Program-made: the position numbers and the translations under genes | The notes under the pieces: generated by a model | What the model saw: the letters and a program-made list of their open reading frames with translations, nothing else | Databases searched by the model: none | What the model was told of the DNA's origin: nothing | In this document: in pieces, positions 27,788-37,519 of the stretch | Numbering within the stretch: position 1 is the stretch's first letter | How the letters are laid out: every line of letters starts with the position of its first letter | Assembly: GCA_963696075.1 (NCBI GenBank) | Contig: CAVOJD010000015.1 | Coordinates: forward strand, 62,001 to 126,000 | DNA from: CAJQQK01 sp963696075 | Lineage (GTDB): Bacteria > Pseudomonadota > Alphaproteobacteria > Rhizobiales > Hyphomicrobiaceae | Reading direction: 5' to 3' | Length of the DNA stretch: 64,000 bases

Positions 27788-27854
27788 GGCAGTTCGCAGA
27801 GCGTCAGGGCCTCACTGGAGGAGGCTTGAGCGGAGGGGAGGGCCGTCCAGAGCC

Positions 27855-28835
<981 letters not shown>

Positions 28836-28979
28836 TGACGCGTCCTTGATGAGTGGCGGGCCCTGCGTGGTTTTGCGGGCTGGCCAACCAGATTCACACG
28901 TCACCTGCCGTGCGATGAGACGCACGTAGCGGGCTGCTGGTCGTGAGCGGCCCGTTGGAGCAAGTGACGCGGGCTTCTA

Positions 28980-29022
28980 ACAAGTGGACCCGGCCGTGTA
29001 AACACAGGCCGGGCCCACTTGT
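28980..29022. other. 43-base near-perfect hairpin between the lipoprotein gene and prs
   Basis: ACAAGTGG-A-CCCGGCC pairs with GGCCGGG-C-CCACTTGT over 16 positions with one mismatch, and the intervening GTGTAAACAC can extend the helix. The T-run typical of terminators is absent on both strands. It sits 30 bases after the lipoprotein stop and about 145 bases before the prs start, both on the minus strand. Confidence 0.75.
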
Positions 29023-29052
29023 CACAAAACTGTTGCCTGCGATCCCAAGCGA

Positions 29053-30123
29053 TCAGCGCGAGGCCGTCTGCTGCTGGGGAAGCAGCTTCAGGATACCCTG
29101 GGTTGCAGCAACCGCAGCGGCGGTGGCGGTGCCACCCCACTGGCCGTCGAGCGAACCGGCGGGAATCTGGTTTTCCTGCGAGACCGTGCCGAGGCTCTGA
29201 CCGTTCGGATCCTTCACAACCCAATCGATCTTGATCGGTTGCTGACCAGATTGGTTAGCCCCCATCTTGACACGGCCTTCGACGCGATACGCCGCGCTGC
29301 CGGGAGGGGCCGGCTTGACACCATTGCGCATCAGTTCATTGCGCAAGGCAGCCGCCAGTGACCGTGAGCCATCACCCGGCGCACCGGTCACCTGGGGGAC
29401 CAGCGCGGTGACGACGCCGGCGCGTGGAATGCTACCCGTGGTCGCGCCGGAGGCTGCCGAGGCAACGCGGTTGGCGCCTTGTCCTGCAGCTGCCGCACCA
29501 GCTGTTGCGGCGGACCCGACCTGACCGGCGGCTGTTGCCGGAGCACTCGCAACGAGCGGCGCTGACGGTGCTGCAGCAGGCGCTGCCTTTTGAGGCATCC
29601 ACTGGCCGAGCTGGGAACCGGTCTTCGAAGCGATGACCTGGATCAGCTGTGGCGAGACGGTTGCCCAGGGATCACCTGGACCCGCGCCCTTGACCAGTTC
29701 TTCGCCGGTGATGCGGTGAACCCGCGCGCCGGTCGGGTTCGTCACATCCCAGATGTAGGAGACTTTCGTGCCGGCTGCTTCGCGCGCTGCCACGATGTAG
29801 CCGCGGAGCGTGTAGTCGACCTGCTCGTTTGGCGTCTTGGCAACGACGATGTTCTGGTTGGTGATCTCGGTCGAGACCTGCGCGACGATCTGTGAGGCGA
29901 TCGTCGAGGGTGCTCCAATCACCGGCGCAAGCGCGATTTTCGCGCGCGCAGTTTGTTGCTGCGTTGACGCGGTGGTGTCCGTCAGCGGGCTGTTGCTCGA
30001 CTGAAGAAGATTGCCACCGTTCGTCGAGCAGCCCGCGAGGCCGATCGCGGTAATGACTGCCAAAGCTGCGAACCTGGCCCGCTTCGTCACGTGCATTGCC
30101 GCAGCTGCATTGATGGTCGTCAC
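29053..30123 (-). CDS. Hypothetical lipoprotein
   Basis: A 356-residue exported lipoprotein. After a basic n-region (HVTKRAR) and hydrophobic core comes the lipobox AIGLAGC, cleaved before Cys at about residue 32. The mature protein has a repeating build: an N-terminal domain (ARAKIALAPVIGAPS...TLRGYIVAA), an Ala/Gly/Pro-rich linker around residues 190-240, and a second similar domain (VTALVPQVTGAPGDGSRSL...YRVEGRVKMGA). I know no named family, but the same gene type precedes prs/pgeF genes in other Alphaproteobacteria. The GTG at 30123 has a G-rich ribosome binding site. Confidence 0.75.
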   Translation of the reverse strand: MTTINAAAAMHVTKRARFAALAVITAIGLAGCSTNGGNLLQSSNSPLTDTTASTQQQTARAKIALAPVIGAPSTIASQIVAQVSTEITNQNIVVAKTPNEQVDYTLRGYIVAAREAAGTKVSYIWDVTNPTGARVHRITGEELVKGAGPGDPWATVSPQLIQVIASKTGSQLGQWMPQKAAPAAAPSAPLVASAPATAAGQVGSAATAGAAAAGQGANRVASAASGATTGSIPRAGVVTALVPQVTGAPGDGSRSLAAALRNELMRNGVKPAPPGSAAYRVEGRVKMGANQSGQQPIKIDWVVKDPNGQSLGTVSQENQIPAGSLDGQWGGTATAAAVAATQGILKLLPQQQTASR

Positions 30124-30324
30124 TATGACGCCCCCCTCTCAATGTCCCGCTGTTCTCCGGCGGCCGACATACTGACTTGGCGGCCCTCTGCGCTATGCAC
30201 CGGTACTCTGATACAACTCCCTGTATCCTCTAGGTCGCATAGCGTCCAGACGGAATCCGATGGATTTTCTTTGATCACGCCGCACAGCCATTAGTCATCG
30301 GATGCAAAGTTGTGGATTTCATGG

Positions 30325-31119
30325 CTAAGCCAACACGATGGCGGAGATTTGGCGGCCGTAATCGGTCTCAGACCTATGTGTTTTGCGCCGATAGCTAAAG
30401 AAAAGCGATTCGTTGGCATAGGTGCACAGGGCGAGGTCTTCGATTGCCGCCAATCCCAGCTGGTCAAGGCGGGCGCGACAGTAGGCCGGCAGATCGAAAT
30501 GAGCCCGCTCGCGACCCTCAGGGACTTTGAAAAACCGTTTGTTGTCGGATGACTGGGCGAGAAACTGAGCCTCGAACTCCGGTCCGACCTCATAGGCGGC
30601 CTGGCTGATGGTCGGGCCGATGGCGACGTGGATGGCTTTGCGTGTCGCGCCCAGGCTCTCCATTGCCGAGACGGTGGCATCGAGGATGCCAGAGACGGCG
30701 CCGCGCCAACCGGCGTGGGCGGCGCCAATGACGCGGGCGTCGGCGTCTGCAAAGAGGACGGGGGTGCAGTCGGCCGTCAGGGCACCGATCGCAAGGCCAG
30801 GGGTGGCGGTCACGAGGGCGTCCGCCTTGGGGCGCTCACCCGGCGGGTCGGGACGATCGATGATCCGGGCGGTGGCGCTGTGGACCTGGTAGTTGGTGGC
30901 CACGTCGGGAAGGGGGGCATCCGCGAAGGTGGCGCCGAGGTGGGCTGCGATAAGGCGCCGGTTTTCGTGCACCGAGGTCTGATCGTCGTCGGAGCCGAGG
31001 CCGACGTTGAGGGATGCGTAGACGCCGGCCGAGACGCCGCCTTCGCGGGTGAAGAAGCCGTGGCGGATGCCCGGCAGGGCGGCCAGGGTGTCGGCTTCGA
31101 GAACGGTTCCGTCGATCAT
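30325..31119 (-). CDS. pgeF: Peptidoglycan editing factor PgeF / multicopper-like purine nucleoside phosphorylase
   Basis: A YfiH/DUF152-type (laccase domain) protein of 264 residues. Conserved metal-site residues are the His in QVHSATA, the Cys in LTADCTPVLFAD and the His in GAAHAGWRG. Members phosphorylate or deaminate adenosine/inosine, and YfiH was also implicated in removing L-Ser misincorporated in peptidoglycan stems. It follows midA by 11 bases in the lgt-midA-pgeF operon. Confidence 0.93.
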   Translation of the reverse strand: MIDGTVLEADTLAALPGIRHGFFTREGGVSAGVYASLNVGLGSDDDQTSVHENRRLIAAHLGATFADAPLPDVATNYQVHSATARIIDRPDPPGERPKADALVTATPGLAIGALTADCTPVLFADADARVIGAAHAGWRGAVSGILDATVSAMESLGATRKAIHVAIGPTISQAAYEVGPEFEAQFLAQSSDNKRFFKVPEGRERAHFDLPAYCRARLDQLGLAAIEDLALCTYANESLFFSYRRKTHRSETDYGRQISAIVLA

Positions 31120-31130
31120 GGCGGCTATCC

Positions 31131-32348
31131 TCAGTCGATATGGGGTGGGAGGCCCGGCAGCGGCGGCAGGGTGGGCGATCGTGCGCCAATGGCTTTGAAA
31201 CGGGTGCCCATCGCGTTGGGCGCGATCAGGCGCAAGGCGGCGGTTTCGATCTCAAGGGCGCGGGCCGGGTTTGCAGCCATGAGACGTGAGGCGCGTTCAG
31301 CGAGACCGAGGGCGCCGAGGAATTCTGCCTGAGTTGTCGGGCCGTCGACGGCCAGACCCTGGCTGGTGAGGGCTTCGCCAAGTTCGCCAAAGCCGACTTG
31401 ATAGGAAAGGTCGGCTTCGCCGGGCGATGTGAGGGGATGTTCGAAGCGGTGATTGCGTACCGCCTGGAGGGTGTCGCCGAGGGCGGGTTCGGTGTGGCCG
31501 TAGTCGATCATGAGGGCTGCGACGCGATCGAATCGGGCGAGGATGCCGGCGAAGTCCGAGAATATCTGGCGCTGGTCGATATAGAGATCGCCGGGCTTTG
31601 CGTCGGGGAAGCGGGCGTTGAGGCGCTGGCTCTGTTTATCGGGCGGGTGATGGCGGGCCTGGAGGTTCAGATGACTGTGTCTCGCCACTCGCTCGACGAG
31701 GCGGTTGCCTTCTAGCGCAATACCGTGGGGAAGCCAGATGTTCTGGTTATTGTCCGAGCCTGAGCGGCCGTCGCAGACGAGTGTCTCAGCCGGGAGCGCG
31801 TCGAAGAACTCGTTGGCGATGATGAGGGCTGGCCGGTCCGGCGTGACGGCGGGGTTGTCGAAGAGGTGGCGATAGTCGCTGACCCAGTCGATCGCGGAGG
31901 GGAAAGCGGCGAGTGCCTGGGACTGTGCTGCGCGCAGCTTTTCGGAATGCTCGACGAGGACGACGCTGAGTGCGTCATGAAACCCTGGCACGTTGGCCGT
32001 GGCGCGCAAGGCATCCTTCATGAGGGTTGCGCGACCGGGGCCGAGTTCGATCATCGTCAGGCTCGCCGGTCGGCCCATCTGCTGCCACGCGACGGCTGAC
32101 CAGAGCCCGATCAGTTCGCCGAAGATCTGCGAGATCTCGGGGGCGGTGGTGAAGTCGCCGGACTGGCCGATGACGTCGCGGGTCGCGTAGTAGCCGTGTT
32201 CGGGATCACTGAGGCACAGATTGACGTAGGCGCCCATGGAGAGGGTGTCAGCGCGGGCCAGGCGCTCCTTGATCTTAGCGGCCATCGGCGTGTCGCGGCG
32301 CGCGGCTGGATCATAGGAGAGGTCTGGCATGTCGCCGGGTGTCGTCAT
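31131..32348 (-). CDS. SAM-dependent methyltransferase, MidA/NDUFAF7 family
   Basis: A 405-residue class I methyltransferase related to NDUFAF7, which symmetrically dimethylates an arginine in complex I subunit NDUFS2. Motifs present are DPEHGYYATRDVIGQSGDFTTAPEISQIFGELIG, shortened here to its ends, and the SAM glycine loop ELGPGRATLMKD. The ATG at 32348 overlaps the lgt stop as ATGA, indicating translational coupling. Sequence before it belongs to lgt in another frame. A role in complex I assembly fits an organism with a full respiratory chain. Confidence 0.9.
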   Translation of the reverse strand: MTTPGDMPDLSYDPAARRDTPMAAKIKERLARADTLSMGAYVNLCLSDPEHGYYATRDVIGQSGDFTTAPEISQIFGELIGLWSAVAWQQMGRPASLTMIELGPGRATLMKDALRATANVPGFHDALSVVLVEHSEKLRAAQSQALAAFPSAIDWVSDYRHLFDNPAVTPDRPALIIANEFFDALPAETLVCDGRSGSDNNQNIWLPHGIALEGNRLVERVARHSHLNLQARHHPPDKQSQRLNARFPDAKPGDLYIDQRQIFSDFAGILARFDRVAALMIDYGHTEPALGDTLQAVRNHRFEHPLTSPGEADLSYQVGFGELGEALTSQGLAVDGPTTQAEFLGALGLAERASRLMAANPARALEIETAALRLIAPNAMGTRFKAIGARSPTLPPLPGLPPHID

Positions 32349-33223
32349 GCCGCCGCCGTTCGCCGGCTGGCTGCGCCGCGCAGGAAGGCGATCCCGATCA
32401 ACACCATGAAGGCGGAATAGACGATGCCAGGCGTGAAGCCATAGGCGGAGAAGGCGTGGGCGGGGTCGTACTGGCGGAAGAGTTCGCAGAAGGAGCGGGC
32501 GAGGCCGTAGCCGATCAGGAAGGTTCCGACTGTCTGGCCGGGGGTGTGGAGGGCTGCGCGATGGTGCGTGAGAAAGCGCAGGAGGAGAAACAGGAGTATG
32601 CCTTCGAGGAAAGCTTCGTAGAGTTGGCTCGGGTGCCGGGGGGTGGGTTCCAGTTGCGGGTAGTCGTGGACTGCGAGGGGAAAGACCATGGCCCAGGGCA
32701 CGTCGCTTGGGCGGCCGAAGAGTTCGCCGTTGATGAAGTTGGCGAGGCGGCCGAAGAACAGGCCGATGGGGACGGCGGCGGCGCACACGTCCATCGCGCT
32801 CCACACGTTGACGCCGTTGCGCCAGGCGAAGGCCCAGATTGCCGCGCCGCAGCCGAGAAGTGCGCCGTGGAAGGCCATGCCGCCCTGCCAGACGGCGGGA
32901 ATTTCGAGGGGGTTGGCGAGGAAGTAGCTCGGTTCATACAGGAAGACGTAGCCGAGGCGGCCGCCGAGAATGACGCCGATGGTCATGAAGATGAGGAGAT
33001 CGTCGACGAGATCGCGGGAGAAGGCCGGTTTGCCTGATGGCCAAAGAGCGGGGCTCGAGAGGAGGCTGCGTATATAGAGCCAGCCGAGGAGGAGGCCCGC
33101 CATATAGGAGAGGCCATACCACTTGACGGAAAGGGGCCCCAACGAGAAGGCCACGGGGTCGAAGTTTGGAAACGGCAGTGCGAGCAAGGGACGTGATCCT
33201 TCCCCATCTTGGAACGGGGCCAT
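32345..33223 (-). CDS. lgt: Prolipoprotein diacylglyceryl transferase
   Basis: An inner-membrane enzyme with about seven helices (292 residues) that attaches diacylglycerol to the lipobox cysteine of prolipoproteins. The family signature GRLANFINGELFGR and the YGLSYMAGLLLGW helix are clear, and HPSQLYEAFLEG carries the conserved His/Glu. I start at the ATG at 33223 (MAPFQDGEG), just before LPFPNFDPVAFSLGPLSVKWYG. It heads the operon with midA and pgeF and is divergent from ubiK. Confidence 0.95.
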   Translation of the reverse strand: MAPFQDGEGSRPLLALPFPNFDPVAFSLGPLSVKWYGLSYMAGLLLGWLYIRSLLSSPALWPSGKPAFSRDLVDDLLIFMTIGVILGGRLGYVFLYEPSYFLANPLEIPAVWQGGMAFHGALLGCGAAIWAFAWRNGVNVWSAMDVCAAAVPIGLFFGRLANFINGELFGRPSDVPWAMVFPLAVHDYPQLEPTPRHPSQLYEAFLEGILLFLLLRFLTHHRAALHTPGQTVGTFLIGYGLARSFCELFRQYDPAHAFSAYGFTPGIVYSAFMVLIGIAFLRGAASRRTAAA

Positions 33224-33508
33224 TCGGCGGCCCGTTGTCAGGCACGGGAAATCGTTTATCTGGTTTGGCCCCCGCTGCCGATCGAGGCACTTCTGGGTCA
33301 TGGTGGGGGGCGGCGTCAAGCATGGCGTCAACAGGGCCTGCGCCAGATCGCGCGAAGTCCCCTATATATAAGTGAACAAGATGCAGTGCATCGGCGGCAT
33401 GGCGTGCATCCGCGGCGTATCGCGGTGCGCTGTTTGGGCCACCGGCCGGATCATGTCACACGACGTCGCCGGGTGCCCAGGGTTTCGACATGACAAGGAG
33501 CAGAAGAG

Positions 33509-33772
33509 ATGACGCAGACGAACAACCGGTTGTTCGATGAGCTGGCAAAAATGATGACGGATGCGGCGGGCGCGGCGCAGGGGGTGCGGCGCGAGATCGA
33601 GACGATCGTGCGCTCACAACTCGATCGCGTGCTCGCCGAGATGGATGTGGTGCGGCGGGAAGAGTTCGAGGCGGTTCGCGAGATGGCGGAACGGGCAAGG
33701 GTGGAAAACGAGGCGCTTGCCCAACGCATTGCCGCGCTTGAGGAGCGATTCCACAGTGACGGCGCGCCCTGA
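33509..33772 (+). CDS. ubiK: Ubiquinone biosynthesis accessory factor UbiK (BMFP domain)
   Basis: An 87-residue helical protein of the BMFP/YqiC family. It helps the Ubi complex in aerobic ubiquinone synthesis and has membrane-fusing properties in vitro. The N-terminus NRLFDELAKMMTDAAGAAQGV and the coiled-coil REEFEAVREMAERARVENEAL-like C-terminal region are typical. AAGGAG lies nine bases before the ATG. It is divergent from lgt. Confidence 0.9.
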   Translation: MTQTNNRLFDELAKMMTDAAGAAQGVRREIETIVRSQLDRVLAEMDVVRREEFEAVREMAERARVENEALAQRIAALEERFHSDGAP

Positions 33773-34081
33773 GGCGTGGCTGTGCATGTTGTCATGATGT
33801 CGTCATCGACAGTTCATCCACGCGACATCCACAGCTTGTTCGACCAGGCACATTTTTTATTGCCTTACGGCTGATTCCGACCGCTTTCGCAGTGGACAAT
33901 GCTGGACGTCGGTTGCGGGGATTCAGACGTTCTGTTTTCGTCGCGCTTAACGCAGGGTGATTTGCCCTGACCGGTCGACCAATTGGGGGCAGTGCGGCCG
34001 GGCTGTGATGTTGCGGGGTCAGGTCTCGAAAGAGACGGGAGCCGGCGGCCGCTCGCATGCGATCAACTCGAAAGGGGACTA
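33773..34081. other. Intergenic region, nothing clear
   Basis: About 310 bases between ubiK and the YbjN-like gene. It has a T-rich patch near 33853 and a partial DnaA-box-like ATCCACA near 33826, but no ORF, terminator or RNA gene that I can support. Confidence 0.5.
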
Positions 34082-34579
34082 ATGGGAACCGCGGCGAAAA
34101 GTTGCGAACAGATGGCCAATCCGATCGATCTGATCGAGCAGATCGCGCATCGGAACGACTGGGGGCATGAACGTTCGAGCGAAGACGAGCTGACGTTGAT
34201 CGTCGGGGGGGCGTGGACGGATTATCACGTCTCGATCAACTGGCGCCATGACCTCGAGGCAATGCATCTGGCGTGTGCGTTTGATTTCAAGGTTCCAGAC
34301 AACAAGATCACCGAGATTTACCGCCTCGTCGGCCAGATCAACGAGCAACTCTGGATTGGTCACTTCGATTTCTGGGCGAATGACGGGCTGATCATGTTCC
34401 GACATGGTTTGCCGCTCAACGGGACGCTGGCAAGCGTTGGCCAGTGTGAAGCTCTGCTGAAGGCCGCGCTCGAAGCGAGCGAAAAGTACTATCAAGCCTT
34501 TCAGTTCGTCGTATGGGCCGGAAAGCCGAGCCGCGAGGCACTGGTGTCGACGATGTTCGAGACCGAGGGGCAGGCATGA
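34082..34579 (+). CDS. YbjN domain-containing protein
   Basis: A 165-residue cytosolic protein of the YbjN/type III secretion chaperone-like fold. Core motifs are WTDYHVSINWRHDLEAMHLACAFD-type strands (WRHDLEAMHLACAF), INEQLWIGHFDFW and the MFRHGLPL strand. YbjN proteins are linked to stress and motility in E. coli, but the mechanism is unknown. The ATG at 34082 has AAGGGG upstream; the frame extends upstream without similarity. Neighbour proC and two hairpins follow. Confidence 0.85.
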   Translation: MGTAAKSCEQMANPIDLIEQIAHRNDWGHERSSEDELTLIVGGAWTDYHVSINWRHDLEAMHLACAFDFKVPDNKITEIYRLVGQINEQLWIGHFDFWANDGLIMFRHGLPLNGTLASVGQCEALLKAALEASEKYYQAFQFVVWAGKPSREALVSTMFETEGQA

Positions 34580-34580
34580 T

Positions 34581-34616
34581 GAAATGACGGCCCTGGCAGG
34601 GCTCATTTCTTGATTT
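34581..34616 (+). terminator. Terminator after the YbjN-like gene
   Basis: GAAATGA-CG-GCCCTG and CAGGGC-TCATTTC form a long stem around a single-base loop, followed by a T-rich stretch. It begins right after the stop codon. Confidence 0.75.
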
Positions 34617-34640
34617 TGCGACCTTTGATACGTTACTAGC

Positions 34641-34672
34641 AGGCCGTGGCATGAAAGTGCCGCGGCCTTCTT
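34641..34672 (+). terminator. Second hairpin before proC
   Basis: AGGCCGTGGC and GCCGCGGCCT pair at 9 of 10 positions around an 8-base loop, followed by TCTTC. It may be a backup terminator. Its position argues against a proC start at 34651. Confidence 0.55.
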
Positions 34673-34737
34673 CATGTGTCGCCGTCGCCGGCCGGGTGGC
34701 CAACGGATTGCGCGCCTTTTCAGGGAAAGACCTTGCG

Positions 34738-35568
34738 ATGAAAGACCTTCTGGATGGGAAGCTGCTTCTCGTCGGTTGCGGGAAAATGGGCGGGGCGATG
34801 CTCGAGGGGTGGCTCTCGCGCGGGCTTGAAGCCGGGGACGTGGTTGTGCAGGACCCTGCGCCGCCGCCGGAAATCGTCGCGCTGCTTGCCGAGAAAGGTG
34901 TACGGCGTGTCGACCAGGTCAGTGGTGATGATCTCGGGGGCGCACCGGCGGTCATCCTGATGGCGGTCAAGCCGCAGGTGATGGATGAGGTCTTCCCGAA
35001 GGTTGCCGGGCTGGCGGGGGAAAAGACGGTGGTTTTGTCGGTGGCGGCGGGCAAGACGATCCAGAGTTTCGAGCGGTCGCTGGCGCCCGGCCGGGCGGTG
35101 ATCCGGACGATCCCAAATACGCCGGCCGCGGTTGGGCGGGGGATAACGGTTTGTGTCGCCAATGATCACGTCAGCGCCGCGCATCGCGATGTGGCGACGC
35201 AGTTACTGTCGGCAATCGGAGAGGTTGGCTGGGTCGAGGACGAGGGGCTGATCGATGTTGCAACGGCGGTGTCGGGTTCCGGACCTGCTTATGTGTTCTG
35301 GCTGGCGGAGTGTCTTGCCAAAGCGGGGGAGGCAGCGGGGCTCGATAAGGCGCTTGCAGCGCGTCTGGCTGAGGCGACCGTTTCAGGGTCAGGCGAGTTG
35401 ATGCACCGTTCGGATCTGCCGCCGTCGCAATTGCGCGAGAACGTTACGTCGCCCAACGGGACGACCTATGCGGCGTTGCAGGTGCTGATGGCAGCGGATG
35501 GCCTGGAGCCTCTGATGAAGCGGGCGGTGGATGCGGCAACCGCGCGCAGCCGCGAGCTTGCGAAGTGA
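34738..35568 (+). CDS. proC: Pyrroline-5-carboxylate reductase
   Basis: The final enzyme of proline synthesis (276 residues), reducing pyrroline-5-carboxylate with NAD(P)H. It has the Rossmann start LLVGCGKMGGAMLEGWL, the RTIPNTPAAVGRG loop and the active-site SGSGPAYVFWLAE motif, then the C-terminal SPNGTTYAALQ region. The ATG at 34738 has GGAAAGA upstream and avoids the hairpin covering the earlier in-frame ATG. Confidence 0.95.
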   Translation: MKDLLDGKLLLVGCGKMGGAMLEGWLSRGLEAGDVVVQDPAPPPEIVALLAEKGVRRVDQVSGDDLGGAPAVILMAVKPQVMDEVFPKVAGLAGEKTVVLSVAAGKTIQSFERSLAPGRAVIRTIPNTPAAVGRGITVCVANDHVSAAHRDVATQLLSAIGEVGWVEDEGLIDVATAVSGSGPAYVFWLAECLAKAGEAAGLDKALAARLAEATVSGSGELMHRSDLPPSQLRENVTSPNGTTYAALQVLMAADGLEPLMKRAVDAATARSRELAK

Positions 35569-35727
35569 TCCCGATTTGCCTGCAAGGGCCGCGTGATGAT
35601 CTGTTCTTCCGTATGCCGGGTCGGTTCGGGCGTTAACGCCGGTGGAATGCACGTCGGGCCGAGTGCTTGATCGGCGCCTCCGCGCAGCCCACATCCACGG
35701 TGGTAAGCCGGCACAAGGAAAAGATCC

Positions 35728-36492
35728 ATGTTCGATCAGTCGACACTCGAGGGAAAAGTCATCATCGCGGCGATGGACCTCGCTCAATCGCCCGGATGGC
35801 GCGAGGTTTCGCTGCGCGATATCGCGGATGCGTCGGGATGTTCACTGGCCGAGGTGATGAGCAGGTTCGAGACCAAGCAGGATATCGTTGCTGCCTTCAA
35901 TGATGCCATTGACCGGGCGATGCTCGAGGGCGCCGGCGATATCGAGCGGGAGCAGTCACCGCGTGATGCGCTGTTTGAAGTGATCATGAGCCGTTTCGAC
36001 CTGATGATGCCCTACAAGGCGGCGCTTAAAGAAATCATCCAGGAGGCGCGCGGCGAATTGGCAGTGCCGGATCTTGGTCGGCTCGGTGCGCAGATGAAGA
36101 CACAGAACAGGATCCTGCAGGCGGCCGGCATCGACCATGCGGGGGCGGCGCTGGCGTTGCGCCAGTTGGGGCTGGCTGCGTTGACCAACCAGGTGTTTCT
36201 GGTCTGGCTTGAGGATGATGATCCGGGGATGGCGCGTACGATGGCGGCGTTGGACCGGCGGCTTCGCCAGGGTGAGCGGACGTTCAGTTTTATCGACGAT
36301 GTGGCGCAGTCGGCGACGCGGACGTGCGGGCAGGTCGTATCGATGGCGGAGCGTGTTGCAGACGTGCTGCGGGGCGCCCGGGCGCGCGGGCAGGACGCCA
36401 AGGGCGAGGATGCTGCGCCGCCTGCTGCTCATTCTTCTCAAGAAGGAAATGGGGCTTCTCAGGAAGGAAATGGGGCTGCAGCCCAGACGTGA
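35728..36492 (+). CDS. TetR/AcrR family transcriptional regulator
   Basis: A 254-residue protein. The N-terminal helix-turn-helix (about residues 8-50, WREVSLRDIADASGCSLAEV) is TetR-like. A ligand/dimer domain follows, with PYKAALKEIIQEARG. The C-terminal ~35 residues are low-complexity and include a duplicated SSQEGNGA block, created by a 21-bp tandem DNA repeat. It resembles the TetR-like COQ9 relatives found beside tRNA-binding proteins in Alphaproteobacteria; a COQ9-like role in ubiquinone synthesis is an alternative. The GGCGTTAACGCC palindrome about 90 bases upstream could be its operator. Confidence 0.78.
   Translation: MFDQSTLEGKVIIAAMDLAQSPGWREVSLRDIADASGCSLAEVMSRFETKQDIVAAFNDAIDRAMLEGAGDIEREQSPRDALFEVIMSRFDLMMPYKAALKEIIQEARGELAVPDLGRLGAQMKTQNRILQAAGIDHAGAALALRQLGLAALTNQVFLVWLEDDDPGMARTMAALDRRLRQGERTFSFIDDVAQSATRTCGQVVSMAERVADVLRGARARGQDAKGEDAAPPAAHSSQEGNGASQEGNGAAAQT
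36434..36475 (+). repeat. Two tandem 21-bp repeats within the TetR gene
   Basis: Two direct copies of a 21-bp unit beginning CTTCTCA and ending AAATGGGG differ at one base. They are in frame and encode a duplicated SQEGNGA block near the C-terminus. Confidence 0.85.
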
Positions 36493-36525
36493 TGCGATTG
36501 CAGTGACAAACAATGGGAGGGGAGA

Positions 36526-36885
36526 ATGAGCGGTGATGGGGCGCGGGCGCCGGAGATCGGTTTTGAGGATTTCCTGAAGGTCGACATTCGCGTCGGGACC
36601 GTCGTCGAAGCGGAGCCGTTTCCTGAGGCGCGTAAGCCTGCGATCAAAATGTGGGTCGACTTCGGGGCGGACATTGGGGTCAAAAAAACGTCCGCGCAGA
36701 TCACCGTACACTATACGCCCGAGACGCTGATCGGGCGGCAGGTGGCGGCCGTTGTCAATTTCCCGCCGCGCCAGATCGGGAAGTTCATGTCCGAAGTTCT
36801 CGTGCTCGGGTTTTCCGATGACGATGGTGCAATCGTGTTGATCACGCCGGAACGCACTGTGCCGAATGGCGGGCGGATGCACTGA
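36526..36885 (+). CDS. csaA: tRNA-binding protein, CsaA-like
   Basis: A 119-residue OB-fold protein of the tRNA-binding arm type (CsaA / YgjH / MetRS C-terminal domain). Motifs: FLKVDIRVGTVVEAEPFPEARKPA, VVNFPPRQIGKFMSEVLVLG and the C-terminal LITPERTVPNGGR. CsaA has chaperone-like activity in Bacillus. It lies 33 bases after the TetR gene and is probably cotranscribed; GGGGAG precedes the ATG. Confidence 0.92.
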   Translation: MSGDGARAPEIGFEDFLKVDIRVGTVVEAEPFPEARKPAIKMWVDFGADIGVKKTSAQITVHYTPETLIGRQVAAVVNFPPRQIGKFMSEVLVLGFSDDDGAIVLITPERTVPNGGRMH

Positions 36886-36886
36886 T

Positions 36887-36906
36887 CCGGCCTGATTGCC
36901 GGTTTT
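36887..36906 (+). terminator. Short terminator after csaA
   Basis: CCGGC and GCCGG form a 5-bp stem around a 6-base loop, followed by TTTT. Confidence 0.55.
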
Positions 36907-36993
36907 CTCCGACATTCATGACACGTGATGACCGCCCGCGCCGGGGGGATGAGAGGGCGCGGGCGGCCGGATCGACCGGGCTGCGAGACCCGA

Positions 36994-37356
36994 TCAGCAG
37001 CGGCGGTCGAATTTGTTGCAGGCGCGGTAGTTGCCGTCTTCACAGCGGTACATCCAGCGGCGGCAGCGGCGCTCGTGGCTTGATTCGTAGCTGTCGCTGT
37101 AGCGGTGCGACTGGTGGGCGATGGCGGCGGCGCCGAGGATGCCAAGCGCGATGCCGGCTGCGATCTTGCCACCGTGGCGGCGTCCTCCGTGGCGGCCACC
37201 GCCGCGGCGGCCGTTGGTCTTGTGGACGATGCTCTGGCTGGCTTCGGTGGTCGGGGCCTTGGCGGCGGCGAAGCCTGCCATCTGGGCGTTGGCTGAGCCG
37301 GTCGAGATCGAGGTCATCAGGACGGCTGCGGCGGCGAGTGCGGTGAAGGTTTTCAT
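36994..37356 (-). CDS. Small secreted His/Arg/Cys-rich protein
   Basis: A 120-residue protein with a signal peptide (MKTFTALAAAAVLMTSISTGSANA). The middle is very basic and glycine/histidine-rich (GRRGGGRHGGRRHGGK), followed by a small hydrophobic glycine-zipper-like helix (IAAGIALGILGAAAIA). The tail has four cysteines spaced as two likely disulfides (RRCRRWMYRC...YRACNKFDRRC). It is of unknown function and probably periplasmic or membrane-associated. GGAG lies 10 bases before the ATG at 37356, so the longer reading frame is ignored. Confidence 0.75.
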   Translation of the reverse strand: MKTFTALAAAAVLMTSISTGSANAQMAGFAAAKAPTTEASQSIVHKTNGRRGGGRHGGRRHGGKIAAGIALGILGAAAIAHQSHRYSDSYESSHERRCRRWMYRCEDGNYRACNKFDRRC

Positions 37357-37519
37357 TGTTCGGGTCTCCTTGAAGTGTGTGTTTGGGTCTCGTTGGTTTC
37401 TCGGGGCGTCATGTCTTGCTGACGAGACCAACATGCCTGGAGACAGGGAGACGCGCTGTTCCCAGGGGAACAGGGGAAAAAAATCGAGAAAGTTTTTTAG
37501 GATCGAGCCGGGCGTCGTG

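Noticed and set aside
33815..33835. Possible DnaA boxes (ATCCACA-like) and replication origin
   Set aside because: Only partial matches to TTATCCACA, no AT-rich cluster of several boxes, and no origin-linked genes nearby.
35629..35640. GGCGTTAACGCC palindrome considered as a CtrA site
   Set aside because: It contains only one TTAAC half site and not TTAA-N7-TTAAC; kept only as a weak possible TetR operator.
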